Source: Zasmidium citrigriseum
Taxonomy: Eukaryota; Ascomycota; Dothideomycetes; Mycosphaerellales; Mycosphaerellaceae
Direction of reading: 5' to 3'
Assembly (NCBI GenBank): GCA_002786025.1
Contig: NHNW01000002.1
Coordinates: 496,001 to 560,000 of the forward strand
Length of the DNA: 64,000 nucleotides
Part shown: one piece after another, positions 33,222-46,600 of the stretch
How the letters are laid out: each line of letters starts with the position of its first letter
How positions within the stretch are numbered: the stretch's first letter is position 1
Translations under genes and position numbers: made by a program
Notes under the pieces: generated by a model
Seen by the model: the letters and a program-made list of their open reading frames with translations, nothing else
Databases searched by the model: none
What the model was told of the DNA's origin: nothing

Positions 33222-34753
33222 CTACGAAGCACTGCCACTGCCCTCGCTTTCCTCAGCGGCTTTGAAGCCAAGGCCAAAGCCTGCACCGAGACCACCTCCC
33301 GAAGCGCCGAAGCCCAGACCAGCAAAGCCGCCAGCGTTGGCCTCTTCGTCTTCGTCTTCCTCCATCTCCTCGTCGCCGTCCTCTTCTGCCTCCTTGGCCG
33401 CAGCCTCCTTCGCGGGCCCACTGCTATCGCCATTCAAAGAAGTCTCAGGCGGTGCTTCGATAGCCGGCGGACCGTCTCTAGCCTCGCTACCAATTCCCTT
33501 TTCTTTTCTGAGAGCTTCAAACTTCTCCGCTGTCTCCTTCAGCGCACGCTGTATCCTGACTTCCTCTTCCGCCAACCGGATCTTCTCGCGCTGCAAATGC
33601 TCCATAGCTTGCAGCTTTTGCAGGCGCGAGCTCTGCATGTCTGCCAATTGTTTGCGCAGACGTTCGATCGCGCCATCGAGGGTCGGCAAAGGCGTAATGA
33701 TCGGTGGCGTCTTCGGTCTCAGGTCCGCCGGGTCTGAAGAAGTGGCGTTTTGTACGTAGGTTCCATGCTTGGTCTGCGCAGACTCAAAGGCTTCGTTTCG
33801 CTCTCGCTCGCTGTCATCTGAGTCTGCATCTGACGCTCCCTCTGCTTCCGCAATCTGCGCAGCCATTTCTTGTTTCCTCCGCCGGGCCGCCTCCGCTTCT
33901 GCTTTGCGACCAAGCGCGATCCTTCCATCTTCTGTGAACTCATCGAAATTCTCCATAATGTCCTCGTCATCGGCAACCAGCCTGCTCTCTAGCTGCCCAT
34001 ACTTGTCTTTGGGTTTGAGAACAAGCCTGCCATTTTCGTCCTTCATGACATTATCGTCGTCGTCGTCAAGGTCTGGGTCATCTGGGTCGAGAGATATGAA
34101 TTCATCCGCCTGTTGCTCTTTTGCGAGGCGCGCACGTCGGGCTTTCTTCTCTGCTATCTCTGTCGCTGACGGTATTGCGGAGGATTGCTGGTACCGTGAA
34201 AGCGACGACCCAAATTTGGAAGACAGATCCAAAGCTTGTGTGCCTGATGATACTCCCTCAATGTCGGTATCGCCGGCCGAACCAACATTCTGGGGCGTAG
34301 AAGGTGTACTGTCCTTGAGCTCCTGCAGAGATGCTGCGCTGTAGCTCGGCCGATCTTCCCCGTCTTCGTGTTGTCTCGTTGGCAGCTGAGAAGCCAGTAG
34401 TGACGATCGCTTCGAGGCATTGCGCTGTATAGCTACTCGAGATACGTTTGAGCGCTTAGGCGTGATGACTGTGGCTTCGGAGTCCTCCTCATCCTCCAAT
34501 GCAGACGGTCCAAATGATTGGCGAAGTGAGGTCGATTTTCGAGGCTTTGCTGTGGGTCGCTTGATGGCAGTTTCTATAGACACCCATGCAGTCAGCGCAT
34601 GTCAAGAGCTGGGACTTCGCGTCAGAGCTATAGCGAGTGCAGTCGCGAATGACAAAACGTACCTGTGGTTTGCTGTGGGCTCGAAGACTCGTCTTCGTCC
34701 TCGTCATGGCCGATTTTGCGCGGCACTCGGCGCGCTGATGTTGACTTCTTCAT
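33222..34753 (-). CDS. NTR2-like pre-mRNA splicing factor (nineteen complex-related)
   Basis: Exon 1 (34753-34663, MKKSTSARRVPRKIGHDEDEDESSS) joins exon 2 (34573-33222) through an 89-bp intron, giving 480 aa. The RKSTSLRQSFGPSALEDEED segment, the SYSAASLQELKDSTPSTPQN motif and the long acidic/basic middle resemble the NTR2/GCFC N-terminal family, which acts with NTR1 and Prp43 in spliceosome disassembly. A coiled coil (about 340-410, ERLRKQLADMQ...) precedes an Asp/Glu-rich run and a Gly-rich tail (GFAGLGFGASGGGLGAG). Assignment to Ntr2 rests on motif memory; relatedness to the family is likely, exact orthology less certain. Confidence 0.75.
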
Positions 34754-35424
34754 GTTTGCTGATGTTCGGAGATCTGGCGCCGGTCAAGTTGAAGTTCCAG
34801 AAGAAACATTCATCTCAAACTTCTTCACGTGTCGCGGCGCGGTTCGGCAAGCTCTGCCGAAAAGCTTGGCGGCTCCACATCCCCCGCTTGCCCGCTTCTT
34901 GCGTTGCTTGACAGCACTTCTTCACCACTTGATCACTCTGCGTCGCGATTGGTTTCCATATCTTGCCATTGTCAATGATGATAAGGGCAACACGTCTGGA
35001 ACGAGGTTCGGAACATGCGCATGCACATCTCGCGGCGATATTTCACGACCATGCCGTCGCCTACGCAGCTGGCCTATCGAACGAGCCGGGTGGTCTTGCA
35101 TGCGACTAGTTGATCCTGGTCCCAGTCTCGTTCTCCAACTGTATCGTGACCTTCCTATCCAAGCCTATCGGGTCTCTCCACTTCGGCCGGGGCGAGTACA
35201 ACATCTTCAGGGTGCACACGATCGTCCAACTGGCGTCTTGCAAAGATGCACTTGGCTCTGCTAGCCCCAGTGGCCATGTGCTACTTTGCAATGCGACGTG
35301 GCGGATAAATGTGGGCAGCTCTGGTTGATATGGAACTCTTTATCTGTTTGAAAGTCCCGTGTAGCCGCAACCGCTAACATACCGGCCAATTTGTGCGACA
35401 TCTTGTCCACATTGGCACATCAAT
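34754..35424. other. Divergent promoter region, NTR2-like / OPT transporter
   Basis: About 670 bp between divergent start codons. No supported ORF, RNA gene or repeat; presumably both promoters. Confidence 0.4.
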
Positions 35425-38130
35425 ATGAAGCACCTTTTCGGCTCCCGAAAGGCGGAGGAAGCCATCCACGGTGTTCCAGTTGAAGTCACTACAGAGCAAT
35501 TTGATGAAAAGACAGATATCGCAATCGAAAGCCACGCCCTCGATGATGCCAGGAGAATCGAGAAGTCACATCAATTCGACCCAAATCTGCCAGATGCTAC
35601 CATCGATGCCATTCGCGAAGCTGCAAGAAGCAACAGCGTTGAGGCTGCTATCGAAGTCGACAAGAAATTTGAGGATGACTCTCCGTACGACTCGGTCAGA
35701 GCCGCTGTTCGTCCAACAGATGGAGGCGAGATGGCCAACACCCTGCGAGCTTGGATACTAGGATTCCTGTTCGTGACGGTATCAGCTGCTGTCAATATGT
35801 TCCTGAGCATGCGTTCTCCGGCCGTCACCATACCGACCGTGGTAATCATGGTCAGTATGACAGAATCAAAAGGACTTGCGTCGATGGGATCACTAATATC
35901 TGTGAGTAGCTCCTGGTTCATCCGATAGGAGTTCTCTGGGCCAGAGTAGTTCCGTCGAAGAAATTCACGACCTATGGCCAGAAATGGTCTTTGAATCCTG
36001 GACCATGGACCATAAAAGAGCATGCAGTCGTTACACTCATGGCCAATGTCACCTACGGATATGCCTATAGTACTGATGCGCTTCTTGCACTGGATGCCAA
36101 GTCACTGTACAACATCCATCTCGGCTGGGGTTTCCAACTGCTCTTCACATTATCCAGCCAGCTGATTGGAATTGCCATCTCTGGAATGTTTAGACGGTTT
36201 CTGGTGTGGCCCGCGGCTCTCATTTGGCCGGCCAACTTCTCTATGACGACTCTTCTCTATGCCCTTCACGACAAGAAGAGGCCTGACCCCGCCCAGACCA
36301 ACGGCTGGCGAATTTCCGGCTACCGGTACTTTGCCTACGTTGCCATTGGATCGTTCGTGTGGTATTGGTTTCCAGGTGTCATCTTTCAGGGCCTGTCTGT
36401 CTTCAGTATCATTCCATGGGCCAGGCCAAACAATGTCGTCCTGAACCAACTGTTCGGCGGATTTACTGGTCTCTCGCTCATTCCCATTACCTTCGACTGG
36501 ACTTATGTAATGAGTTACCTTGGCGATCCCCTTTTGTCTCCGACATTCTCACACTTGAACACTCTAGTTGGGCTGTTCGTTTTCATGATCATCACCGTAC
36601 GTATAGTAGCTCAGAGACGATCTTAGAGCTTGAGAAAGCCGCTGACTTTCATTCTTCTGTAACAGACTATCGGCATCAGCTATACCGGTGCACTGTACAC
36701 AGATTACTTGCCGATAAACACCTCGACCACATTCGACAACACTCAGAGCCAATACAACGTGACCAAGATCATGGGGCCGAACTTCAGCTTTGATGAGTCG
36801 AAATACAAGAAGTATTCGCCTCTCTTCCTCGCGCCGACATTCGCTCTCAACTACGGACTGTCGTTTGCGTCACTCACCGCTTCGATTGTGCACACGGCCG
36901 TGTTCCATGGCAAGGAAGTGTGGTACAGGTTCAGGACCGCACGCAAGCAAGAGCCCGACGTACACATGCGCTTGATGTCGAAGTACAAAGAGTGAGTTCG
37001 CTGCTGTCGAAATGTTGTAACAGGACTGACATGATCTTAGTGCCCCTGATTGGTGGTATCTGGCTCTCTTCGTCGTGACGGTAGCGATGGGACTAGGTAC
37101 GATTCTCGGCTATTCTGGCTCACAATTGCCGTGGTGGGCGTACTTTGTTAGCATAATTATCGCTCTCATTTTTGTCATACCATGCTGGTGAGTAAAACCC
37201 ATCCCGTGAGCATGTTGATACTGACTGTGGCCACAGCATGATCCTCGGAATCACCAACATCATGCTCTCTCTCAATGTCATCTCTCCATTCCTTGTGAGT
37301 ACACTAAAGATGTCAAACACCTGTTCGCTTACCTGGAAAGTTGCTAACACTTGGAGAAGGCTGGATTCATGATTCCCGGAAAGCCAATTGCGGTCATGAT
37401 ATTCAAAGTCTACAGCACGATCGTCCTGGGCCAAGCTCAGACTTATACCCAAGATCTCAAGTTCGCACACTACATGAAGGTGCCTCCAAGGACAACGATC
37501 GCCTGCCAAGTCGCTGCAACGATCTGGGCGGCCTTCGTGCAGATTGCAACGATGAACTGGGCTTTGGGAACCATTCCGGACGTGTGCACATCCGACCAGG
37601 TCAATCACTTCTCTTGCCCCAACGGGCGCACCTTTTTCAGCTCATCGATCGTATGGGGATTGATCGGTCCACGACGCATGTTCGGAGTCGGATCGATCTA
37701 CGCCTCCTTCAACTGGTTCTGGCTTCTGGGAGCCCTTCTTCCAATTTCATTCTACATTCTCCTCAGGATAGTACCCTCCAAGAAACTACGCTGGCTACAT
37801 GCCCCCGTGATGCTCGGAGCAATGTCCTGGCTCCCTCCTGCTACTCCATTATCGTTCTCAACTTGGGCGATCTTTGGTTTGATCTTCAACTGGGGCATTC
37901 GAAGAAGATTCTCTGGCTGGTGGCAGCACTATAACTTCCTGACGGCTGCGGCGCTGGATTGTGGGCTACTCATTTCTACGATTGTCATCTTTTTGGCTAT
38001 CACCCTGTCCAATGCAACGGTCCCTCAGTGGTGGGGCAATGTGGATGTTTTCGAGACGACGGACTATCTGGGTACAGCTGTTCGAAAGACTGTCGCGCCA
38101 GGAGAGGTCTTCGGTCCGCGGACGTGGTGA
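35425..38130 (+). CDS. OPT-family oligopeptide transporter
   Basis: Predicted proton-coupled importer of small peptides or related compounds. Six exons: 35425-35850, 35910-36596, 36666-36991, 37041-37187, 37237-37294 and 37360-38130. All phases close and the product is 804 aa, normal for the family. The N-terminal cytosolic tail is acidic. Recognisable OPT segments include KWSLNPGPWTIKEHAVVTLM and YGYAYSTDALLALD, then GWGFQLLFTLSSQLIGI. NPF/NGR-like parts of the ISP4 type follow, with PGKPIAVMIFKVYSTIV and YMKVPPRTTIACQVAATI. The C-terminal membrane bundle ends near the SLSGW-type WWQHYNFLTAAALDCG motif. More than ten hydrophobic segments are visible. Substrate cannot be told from sequence. 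Confidence 0.93.
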
Positions 38131-38643
38131 AGTCACATGCCAATCACGCTACGGATCACTAGCGTCGCTTGCTTAGCAGGTCTTGGCGAGACATCAGATG
38201 GCCCGCATTCTCGCTCACTTTCCTAGATAGCTCGTGCAAATCTTTGTCGATGTTTCGAATCGATACCTTGGCCAGCCGTGACATTACTTGGGAGTAGTGT
38301 CTAGCTTACAAGCTACAATGACGAGCACTGCAGTATCCGAAGGTTCCGGGCGATTCGAAATCGTCACTCCACAATCGTTCATGCACGTACCGAGAGGTTT
38401 CCCTTGCTATCCGTGTCGGATCATCCAGTGAGACGAAGCTCGATCTTGTGACAGGCAGGCATGCCCCTTCCGAGTCGCCCCTGTTGCTACTGCCTCGTCT
38501 GTTTACTATGCTGTCACCGTCATCGTAACTTCAGTTCATGTTGACATCGAAACGCACATATACTTCAAGGAACATTTCATATGCGACTCCTCAGTTCAAC
38601 ATCAACCAGTAGCGCCATCATCACCTAAGCCGAGATCACCATA
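38131..38643. other. Intergenic region between OPT transporter and gene 38644
   Basis: No gene, repeat or RNA is apparent. Probably the OPT 3' UTR and the promoter of the next gene. Confidence 0.4.
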
Positions 38644-39489
38644 ATGCCGTCCCCAACAACCTCAGCGACGGCATCCTACTCTCCCCGCCATTGTACATTT
38701 CAACCCAACACACATCTGGTCGATGAAAAAGTCATCGATCACTCCCACCACATCAAACCCCATTTCGTCGAGCGCAACAAGATCAGCCACCGCGACCTAG
38801 GCTCCCTATCCCTTCTCGCAAACCTAACCCGAGTCCAATACGGCTACTTCAAAAACTCCCCAGCGGCACTGATAACCTTCCGCTTCCAATTCCAAAGCAG
38901 CCACACCTTCACCTCCTGGCGTTTCGACAAAGCCGACGTGCGCATAAACTTCCAAGCCCACCCACCAACATCCGACCCCCGAGACGACCCAGTAGTGGCA
39001 GACTACGGCCCCAAACACCTATCCTCAACCGGCACAGACGAAAGCCGCTCATGGTGGTACACCGCAACCCTCTTCGCCCGCGCCCTCGAACCCAGCCCCT
39101 CCCTCTCCTTAGGCCACAGTTCCTCCTACCCAAAACACACCGCCACAGCGATCGAAGGCGCAGATTTCACCGATCACAACCATGACGAGCCAACGATTGT
39201 CAAGTTCTGGTTGCGGGAGGATGAGAGGCAGAAGAGTAGAGTTCCGCTGGATTTCGATTGTGCTGTTGTGGTGAAGTATGCTGGGGGACCGTTTCAAGCG
39301 GCGATTGACGTGAAAATTGGGCCGATTTTTGATTTGTTGGCTTCACCGTGGCAGGCGGAGGATCCGGTTGTGTTTGAACCGGGGGTGGAGTATGGGGAGC
39401 CGGTGAGGGAGGGGGCGATGGTGGATTTTTCGACGTTGACGTTGGAGGAGTGGGGGAGGATGGTTACGCCGGATTTGAAGTTTAGGTGA
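38644..39489 (+). CDS. Hypothetical protein, beta-rich, soluble
   Basis: A single-exon ORF of 281 aa starting MPSPTTSATASYSPRHCTFQ in a good context (ataATGcc). The sequence is rich in alternating hydrophobic residues (ALITFRFQFQSS, RFDKADVRINFQAH, VPLDFDCAVVVKYAGG), suggesting a beta-sandwich; there is no signal peptide or membrane segment. Base use shifts from C-rich in the first two thirds to G/T-rich in the last third. I do not recognise a family. Confidence 0.6.
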   Translation: MPSPTTSATASYSPRHCTFQPNTHLVDEKVIDHSHHIKPHFVERNKISHRDLGSLSLLANLTRVQYGYFKNSPAALITFRFQFQSSHTFTSWRFDKADVRINFQAHPPTSDPRDDPVVADYGPKHLSSTGTDESRSWWYTATLFARALEPSPSLSLGHSSSYPKHTATAIEGADFTDHNHDEPTIVKFWLREDERQKSRVPLDFDCAVVVKYAGGPFQAAIDVKIGPIFDLLASPWQAEDPVVFEPGVEYGEPVREGAMVDFSTLTLEEWGRMVTPDLKFR

Positions 39490-39992
39490 GTCGAGGTTCT
39501 CATCAATTGCCCCGTCGTCGTCGCTAATGCGGAAATGCAGCGAGATCCTGAATGATCAGCAGCACAAGACCAATTGAACAATAATGATCTCGGGAAAAGT
39601 CCCCTGACCTACCCTTGAGAAGCCGCACTGGGAGCATTGAGATGGATAGCTTCACCTGAGACGCAACAAAATATCCATTCAGAAACATTATCCTTCGCAC
39701 TTTCATAACGTCATGCACGTCGTAAAAATACCCTGCCATCATATGTCCTATCCTCAAAGCATGCTCGCTGAGCGCTCTTATCACAAATCCTTCAACAAAA
39801 CCGAAACTCCAATCCCATGTATTCAAATCCATATTTCTTGCAGAACGAAGGTTTAGGTAAGGGTGGCCATAGCCGCGGCGACGAGTCTTGCGTTTCTTCT
39901 CTCTGTAGGACAAGAACTAGTCGTCAGCACATGTCCAACAGAGGGGGAAACGCAATACATGCTTTGGAAATGCTTGCAGTATCCAAAGCCGC
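39490..39992. other. Convergent intergenic region, gene 38644 / DUF8035 gene
   Basis: 3' ends of two convergent genes; no supported feature. Confidence 0.4.
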
Positions 39993-41788
39993 TCAATGCG
40001 TCGACCGCACCAGTGCCATCCTACCTTTCCGATCTTTCTCAACGCGGATCACGTTTCTTGGTGGGCTTCGTTCCCTCTCGCGTTCGTATATAACCAGCTC
40101 ATCTCTTGGCCGGTCTCGGTACTCGACCAATTGGAACTCTTCTTCTGGACGTTCTCGCAGACGCAGAGCCATGTCACGTCGCTCTTCTGCTTCTCGTTCG
40201 AGGCGAAGGGCTCGGCGCTCGGCTTCGAGGGCTCGGATCTCGGCGTTGATATCGCGGTCCGAACGATGCTCGCGTTCGGCCAGGACGACTGTGCCGGGAT
40301 GATGACTTGGGAGTCGTTCCTCGATGACCGTCTTCTTCTCTTCGTAGAATTCGGGAGCCGGCGGTGGAGGCGGTACCGATGGCGCGCGGAAAGCCGAAGG
40401 TGGAGGTGGCGGCGAGCGGGTTTCTTCGATCACGGTCTTGCGTTCCTCCACAACAGTGCCTGATGGTGCTCGCGATCTCGTCCGTGATGGCGAATGGCGG
40501 CGACTGATGCTGCTTCTGACGCTGGGTGAACTCTCTCGCACAGACCTGGAGCGATGGGATCGAGAGCCGACGATTGTTGGTGGGTTGATCCATTCAGTTC
40601 GCTGGATCTCTTCGTGTTCCCCAACTGGAGGCGCGGGAATTGGTGCGGCCTCCTCGATCTTCTCCTCGAAGCGATAGACTTTCTTCTTTTCTGTTCAAAA
40701 GTTAGTACCAATCTAGACATTCAGATTTTGCTCGACTTACCACCGTCCTTATATTGCTCAGATATCTGGATGACCTCGTCGATTTGTTCTTTTTCCAAAG
40801 CAATCCTAAGCACGAAGAAATCCTCTTCCTCGTCGAACGGGTATCCGAGATCCATAATCGCCTCCCGTCGAACAAGTCGCTTTGGCATTCTCGTCTTGCC
40901 CTTCTTGAAACGTCTCTCTTCACGAACGCTTTCTTCGAATGCGGTCTCATGAAAACTTTCGTGGATACTTGGTGCCGCCGGAGGCTCGATATCTTCGTGG
41001 ATTGAGGTTTCGTGAATGCTCTCGTGAACAGTCGGAGCCCGCGTGCTCTTTGCTTTGGTACTGGGTGCTCTCGTGCTTGGTGCTTTTGTAGATGTCTTGA
41101 CACTCTTGACTTCCTCAACTCCCGAGCTTGAGCTGCTGCTGCTCGAACTGCTCGCAGCCTTGGATGCGGATTTCTCGCTCTTTGGACCTCGTCGTCGATG
41201 CACAGAACGTTCGCGCTGGATTTCAACCTCACGGTAGTCTTCAGGCTCGTAATCCCTGTAGTAGTAGCCCTCGTCCCAATGATCTCTATGGCGCCGGATA
41301 GGTAGCGGAACAGGCGTGTATGGTGGAATGCGGTACTCTTCCTTCTCGACCCGCGACGGGCGTCTGTCAAAGGTGTCCAGACTGCTCTGACGTCTCAAGA
41401 GACCCGGCCTTGGCGGACCTCGTTGGTCGTACTCCCAATCCTCTCTTGTGATACTCTTCCGTCGCGCAGGGACGAGAGCCATTTCGGCAATCTCTCGCGG
41501 GTCGACCTCGCCGAATAATTCCCTATCGGTTCGTCGCCGAGGTCTCGTGCGGATTCGATCTTCCTCCCAGAAGCGATCGCGTTCTTCGAATCGACGTCCA
41601 GGACGAGAGCTTTCGCGATGCTCTGCCACGGCAATATCGCGACGCCGCGGGCTGTCTCGCTCAACGAAGCGGTAGTCATCTTCGAAGTGAGTTGGTCCAC
41701 CACGACTGAAGCGTTCGAAGCGTTCACGATCCCATCGTTGCGGAATATCGCCATATGCAAGGTCGTCATTGGACCTGAAGCGTGACAT
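39993..41788 (-). CDS. DUF8035-domain protein, Arg/Glu-rich
   Basis: Exons 41788-40741 and 40690-39993 flank a 50-bp intron with a perfect branch site TACTAAC, giving 581 aa. The N-terminal half is extremely rich in Arg, Asp, Glu and Tyr (RERFERFSRGGPTHFEDDYRF). A ten-serine run and Thr/Ser/Lys-rich repeats (STKAPSTRAPSTKAKSTRAP) follow, then HES(I/F)HET repeats. The conserved core KTRMPKRLVRREAIMDLGYP to EQIDEVIQISEQYK (about 292-347) matches the fungal DUF8035 family. The C-terminal half has Pro-rich segments, an EKKTVIEE motif that occurs twice in variants, and a long Arg/Glu coiled coil. Its role is unknown. Confidence 0.82.
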
Positions 41789-43621
41789 GGTGACTGTTTC
41801 CTTGTGCTGGCTTGTGGCACCTAGTCCACAGTGCTGACTCGCGGCGGGGGGCGGTAAGCGGATTGTCTGCTGGCGTGTCGAAAAAATCGGGGAGGGCTCT
41901 GGCTTGTATGCAGGTCGGGCGTGGTACGGTTGAGAGCAGACGCAGCTCTTCTACCGCCTTCCAACTTCAGCAGTGAGGCTGGGAACCAGGATGGGCCTGC
42001 TGGGTGAGCCCGGGCTACCTCCTAGTCGGCCGTGGATGCCCAAACGAGTGCCGCAAGAGCCTCTGGCAGAACGCGGCTTCCTGCCCTTCGACTCCCAAGC
42101 GTCGACGTTGGGCTCAGGTGTTCGCAGAGCGGCGGAAAAGTCTGCAGGCGGACTGCTCTCGTTGGGCTCCAAGGAGACGGTGACAGCAGCACCAGACCTG
42201 AGTGCGATGGACCAGGGAGGGCGCCAGCGCGTGATGACGTCGGGGCGCCAAGCTCACATGTGGGCTAGACCTCACCTCCATCCTCTCAAGCGCGTCTGTT
42301 TGAATACTCGTCTTTCCTCCCTCGTGGGCGCGCCTTGTGCAATTCTTGCTCACTTTGGGATGGTTCAAGGAGACATAGGAGCGCGTGAGAGCGGAAGGAG
42401 TAGCTATCATGCCGTGAAGTCTCCAGGCGATTGGTTTTCACGGCTCCTGCTGCGTCGACGTAGTGGACCTCCTCGATGAGAACAAATCGGAAGCTGAGTA
42501 TGTCGCATTTGTAGATCGTATTGACACAATCAGATTGCAACAGATTAAGTGCCATGATGAACTTTTAGGAAGCAACCCGGACACGAATCGCTCAGACGCA
42601 GAAGACGACCATGCTCGGAGTCGCTAGAAGGACGTGGGGAAAGAAATCTTCGACTTGCAGACGAAGCTGCAGTGGTCGATGCAAAAGATGAAGGACCATA
42701 GGGATATCCTGCGATCACAATCAGCAGAGCGTGCGTGAGATCATGGACAATTGTGGCCAAGGGTGAGGTAGGCGGAGATATGGCTCGGTGGCTCTTCAAT
42801 GTACCACGATAGATGGTCCAATACAGGCCTCTCCCTCGCGCAGGCACGGATTGCCGAAGTGTCGTATGGAGGAGTTGTCAGAGATATAAAGGTATTCTTG
42901 AGACAGCGTCACTCTGCTGATAAGACATATCTCCATGAGAGCGTTTCATGGGCCTGTGGTGTGGTTGCTTTCCTCACTGATGCAACCACGTGGCTCACTC
43001 TCGAGACTCGCGAGGTCCCGATCTGATAAGTGAGACTACCCGTGGAGCATCCACGGCTGCCATATGATAAGGTCGGCACAGACTGAAGGAGTCGTGTGCA
43101 TCTTTCAACAAGCGACGATGGAGCTGGTACAACCGCAGCGGTATGTCATATCCTTGAGAGTCTGGTCTCTCTCTTTCTGACACGGGCAGCTCGCATGGAA
43201 ACAATGTCTTTCGAACAACTGCTGTACTCCGCGAGGCCTCGGCGTCCTGGAGAGATCTCGAGACCGGCGAGATATCCACAAAAGTGAAGGTGCTGGTGAA
43301 GGCACCGGTGTCACGAGGCGCTGGCGGTGTGAGAGTCATTGTTGCCAGACGTGCGATGCCCTCGGGTGTTGGTCTGCTCCTGATGTTGTCTCATGACTGG
43401 ACGACACGCAGAAGAAAGTCTTGGCTCGCTCTCTGAGCTGCGGCGGGAGCGGCCGAGCAAACGAGGATGGCGGCGACGACGACGCCTGCAGCCGCACTTA
43501 CGACCTCGTGCTCTCTTCCAACGCAACGTGCGTCACGCGTTGCCACAAACGGAGAGGCTTCCACCTCACACAACTTGCGCCCACCTCGAACACTTGCCCA
43601 TCGCCACACACGACGGCCGCC
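41789..43621. other. Intergenic region upstream of the helicase pair
   Basis: About 1.8 kb between divergent starts. A 168-codon plus-strand frame at 41973-42479 shows no recognisable motif and overlaps other frames of similar quality; I do not call it. The right end probably contains the promoter and leader of the first helicase. Confidence 0.4.
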
Positions 43622-46600
43622 ATGGCTATCCCCCCGAATCCCCTCCCCCTCGACCAGCTACTTGCGTATCGCGACGGACTTACAGATGCGCTCACTGGAG
43701 AGCCCGTGACGAGCAGCACTGAGCTCGCGTGTCTGCATTCGCCAGATCTTCGCACGTTGGAAGGTCGCCTAATTCAAAACCTGACCAACATTGCGAGGCC
43801 TAGCGAGCCGGTCCACCTCATCACATCCGCTGGCCATGTCTTCCCGCCGCAAGAAATGGAGCAGGGATGGGTCCAACCGCAGTACTGGATATTCATCACA
43901 ACCAGGCGGCTCTTGACTGCCCCAGTCCTACGCCTCGAGGTCGTCTTCGAGCATTTTCGGGCGCCTGGCGCTCCTCAGAATCTGACCGTGGCCGTCGACT
44001 TCCACTTCAACCCCACCGACAATGGTACACCTGGTCTTAGCGACCTCGGCTTCTTCAAGACTTTCGATGGCTTCAGAGCGCGCGACGAAATGCGCTTCAC
44101 CTCTCACGGCGCTACATCTGAAGGCTTTCCCTTGGCAATGAAGTATCAAGCACTGCTGGGACATCATGGCAGGACGATGCTTCAAATCCTCCACGGTTTT
44201 CTCAGCCCGGGCAAGAAGCAACGCATTCGTCTCGCCTTCAGTCGGCCGTTGAATGCAGGCGAACCAGAAGGCTTCATCGGAGTGCTGCCATACATCGTCA
44301 CTGGTCACCTTCCGTCGCTTTCTGCGCCCGCGGAGTGGGGAACGCTTGTTCCTCTTAAAGCTCAGCGAGACTTGACGGAGATGATGTACGACGCAACAAG
44401 TCCTTGCCCTATGATTTCCTATCAATGCGGAGATACACATGCAACGATCACTGATGCTGCGGTCGAGCTGTACGAATCGTCCAGAATATCGTTCCTGGAG
44501 CAGGAGGTTTCGTTACGAGAGTGGACGTCCGTCAGTCACGATGGTATCCTTTACGAGATTGGTGGATTAGCTGCGATTGCAGTGAGATACTCGTCCTTCA
44601 GACCTTTGGGTGGAGCTCAGGGCTTCGTCAAGTTCGATTTGCCCGACAGATTGCACGTGAAGATGAGCTGGACGTGCCCAGTCAGCGGAGCCCAGTTTTC
44701 GAAAACTGCCAACAAGGTGTCTGTACCAATAAGGCTACCAGCGTATGACGCACTCTTCGTCATTGCTGAGCCGACGCAAGAACTTTTGAACGCGTGCACT
44801 AAGCCGTCAGTGGATCTCGACAAGTCCAGGATCACGCCCGTCGAGTTCTCCGCCAGAACACCGAGGTTCTCGCTACAGTCGCAATTAAACGCTGCAATCA
44901 ACCTCTTGCATCCAGACGCTGGCCCATGGCATGAGTTGATAAAGAATCAGTCTCACGATTTCCCTGTCGTGGACCTGGCCACGAAGAGAGTCTTGCCCGG
45001 TACCGAGCCAACCCCAGCCGCTGTTGAAGAGGCCTTCCAGAAAATATTACGCTGGAAGACGTGGAATCGAGAGCAACTCAATGCACTACACAACATACGA
45101 TCGGCACTTGGAGGCATAGTTTTGATCTCCGGTCCCGCTGGCACTGGTACGTAGATTTAGGGGCAGAAGCCATCATCCATCCCATTGCATGTCTGAGACA
45201 TTTGCTGACCTTCTACCCTTTACTTCAGGCAAGACATTGGTCACCCAGGCTATTGTTGCTTTCCTCAATGCTTTGGGACTTCACGTGATGTTCCTGGCAC
45301 CAGCCAATTCGAACTGCGCCGACTTTCTCCTCAAGCTGAAGCAAAACTTCCCGCATGTCCCGGCTACTCGCGTTTTTCCCGCAAGCGCGGACCATGACCC
45401 CGAGAAGACTGGAAACCAGCGAGAGGCTGAAGAGCAAGGAGGACATGGACTCCACGCCGAGGAATTCTCTCCAGCGCCGGATCCACATGATGCTGTCGGC
45501 GACCTGTTCAATTTTGAACTCATCCGCGCAGACATGCAGTCTACCACGAGCAAGTACAGCGATGAGGCTCATGGCTTAGCTGCGCAGGTCCTCAAGGCTG
45601 CACGCGAGTCCAAGTATCCTGGCGAGCCCATCTGGGATGAGCTTCGACAGTGCGTCGAGAAGAGCGACGCTGGCGAATTCGAATGGCTCGACAAGAAGAA
45701 GGTGAAGCATTACGCCAAAGTTTACAAGGCTTGCAAAGCCCAATTTCTAAGCCAGCAAAAGCTTGTCGTCACAACGACTGGAAATGTACGAACCGCAGAC
45801 GTGATCGAGCACTTTGCCAGAGACAAACATGGTGTAATATGCCAAGGTTTGGTAGTGGTGATCGATGAGGCATGCAAGGATCGAGAAATCGACACCCTGA
45901 GCGCCTGCCTGCTCCCCGAATGGCGTCAGAAAATCACTGGCTTCATCGGCATGGGAGATCCCTCGCAGTTGGCTCCGACCAACACTTCAGCATCTGGCCG
46001 TGTGACCTTCAACCCGTTCAGTGAGCGACTAAGTCTGCCGCTGATGACGAGGTTGCAGCGTCAAGGATTCCCATGTGTGGAGCTACGAGAGCAGCATCGG
46101 ATGCACAGGAGCATCTCCAGCTTCCCGAATCGAGAATTTTACGCTAACGGACTCCGGAACGGCGAAGGAACCTCGACGTTGCTGTCGAAAACACAGCCAG
46201 GTCTTTTCGCCTGTCTCAAAGGCATTCTGGACAGCGTCGGAGGCTCACATGGCCCTCCCCGGTCTGCCAAAGAGGAGGATTCAAACGTTCGGACTTCCTA
46301 CATCCAGGTGCTCGGAAGAAGAGACAACAGCAAGCGTTCTCCGGTCGTTCGGGAGCACATCAGATTCTTTTTCGACTGCGTCTATTGGCCCTTGCACGCC
46401 TACTACCAAGAGCATTTCTCGGATGAAGTCATGATCATTGTCGCCTATAAGGGTTCGAAGCTTTCCTGGCTCGAGGCCGCTGGAAACATCCAGCAGAAGT
46501 ACGGTATTCCGAGCGCGCAGCTGCCCCGGATCTTGACCATCGACGTAAGTAATTTCGGGTACATTGCTTGGAGTACTTGCTAACCTTTCATGCAGTCATC

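Noticed and set aside
43421..43621. Longer N-terminus for helicase A from the upstream open frame
   Set aside because: The ATG at 43622 has an ideal context and the extra residues do not align with the paralog.
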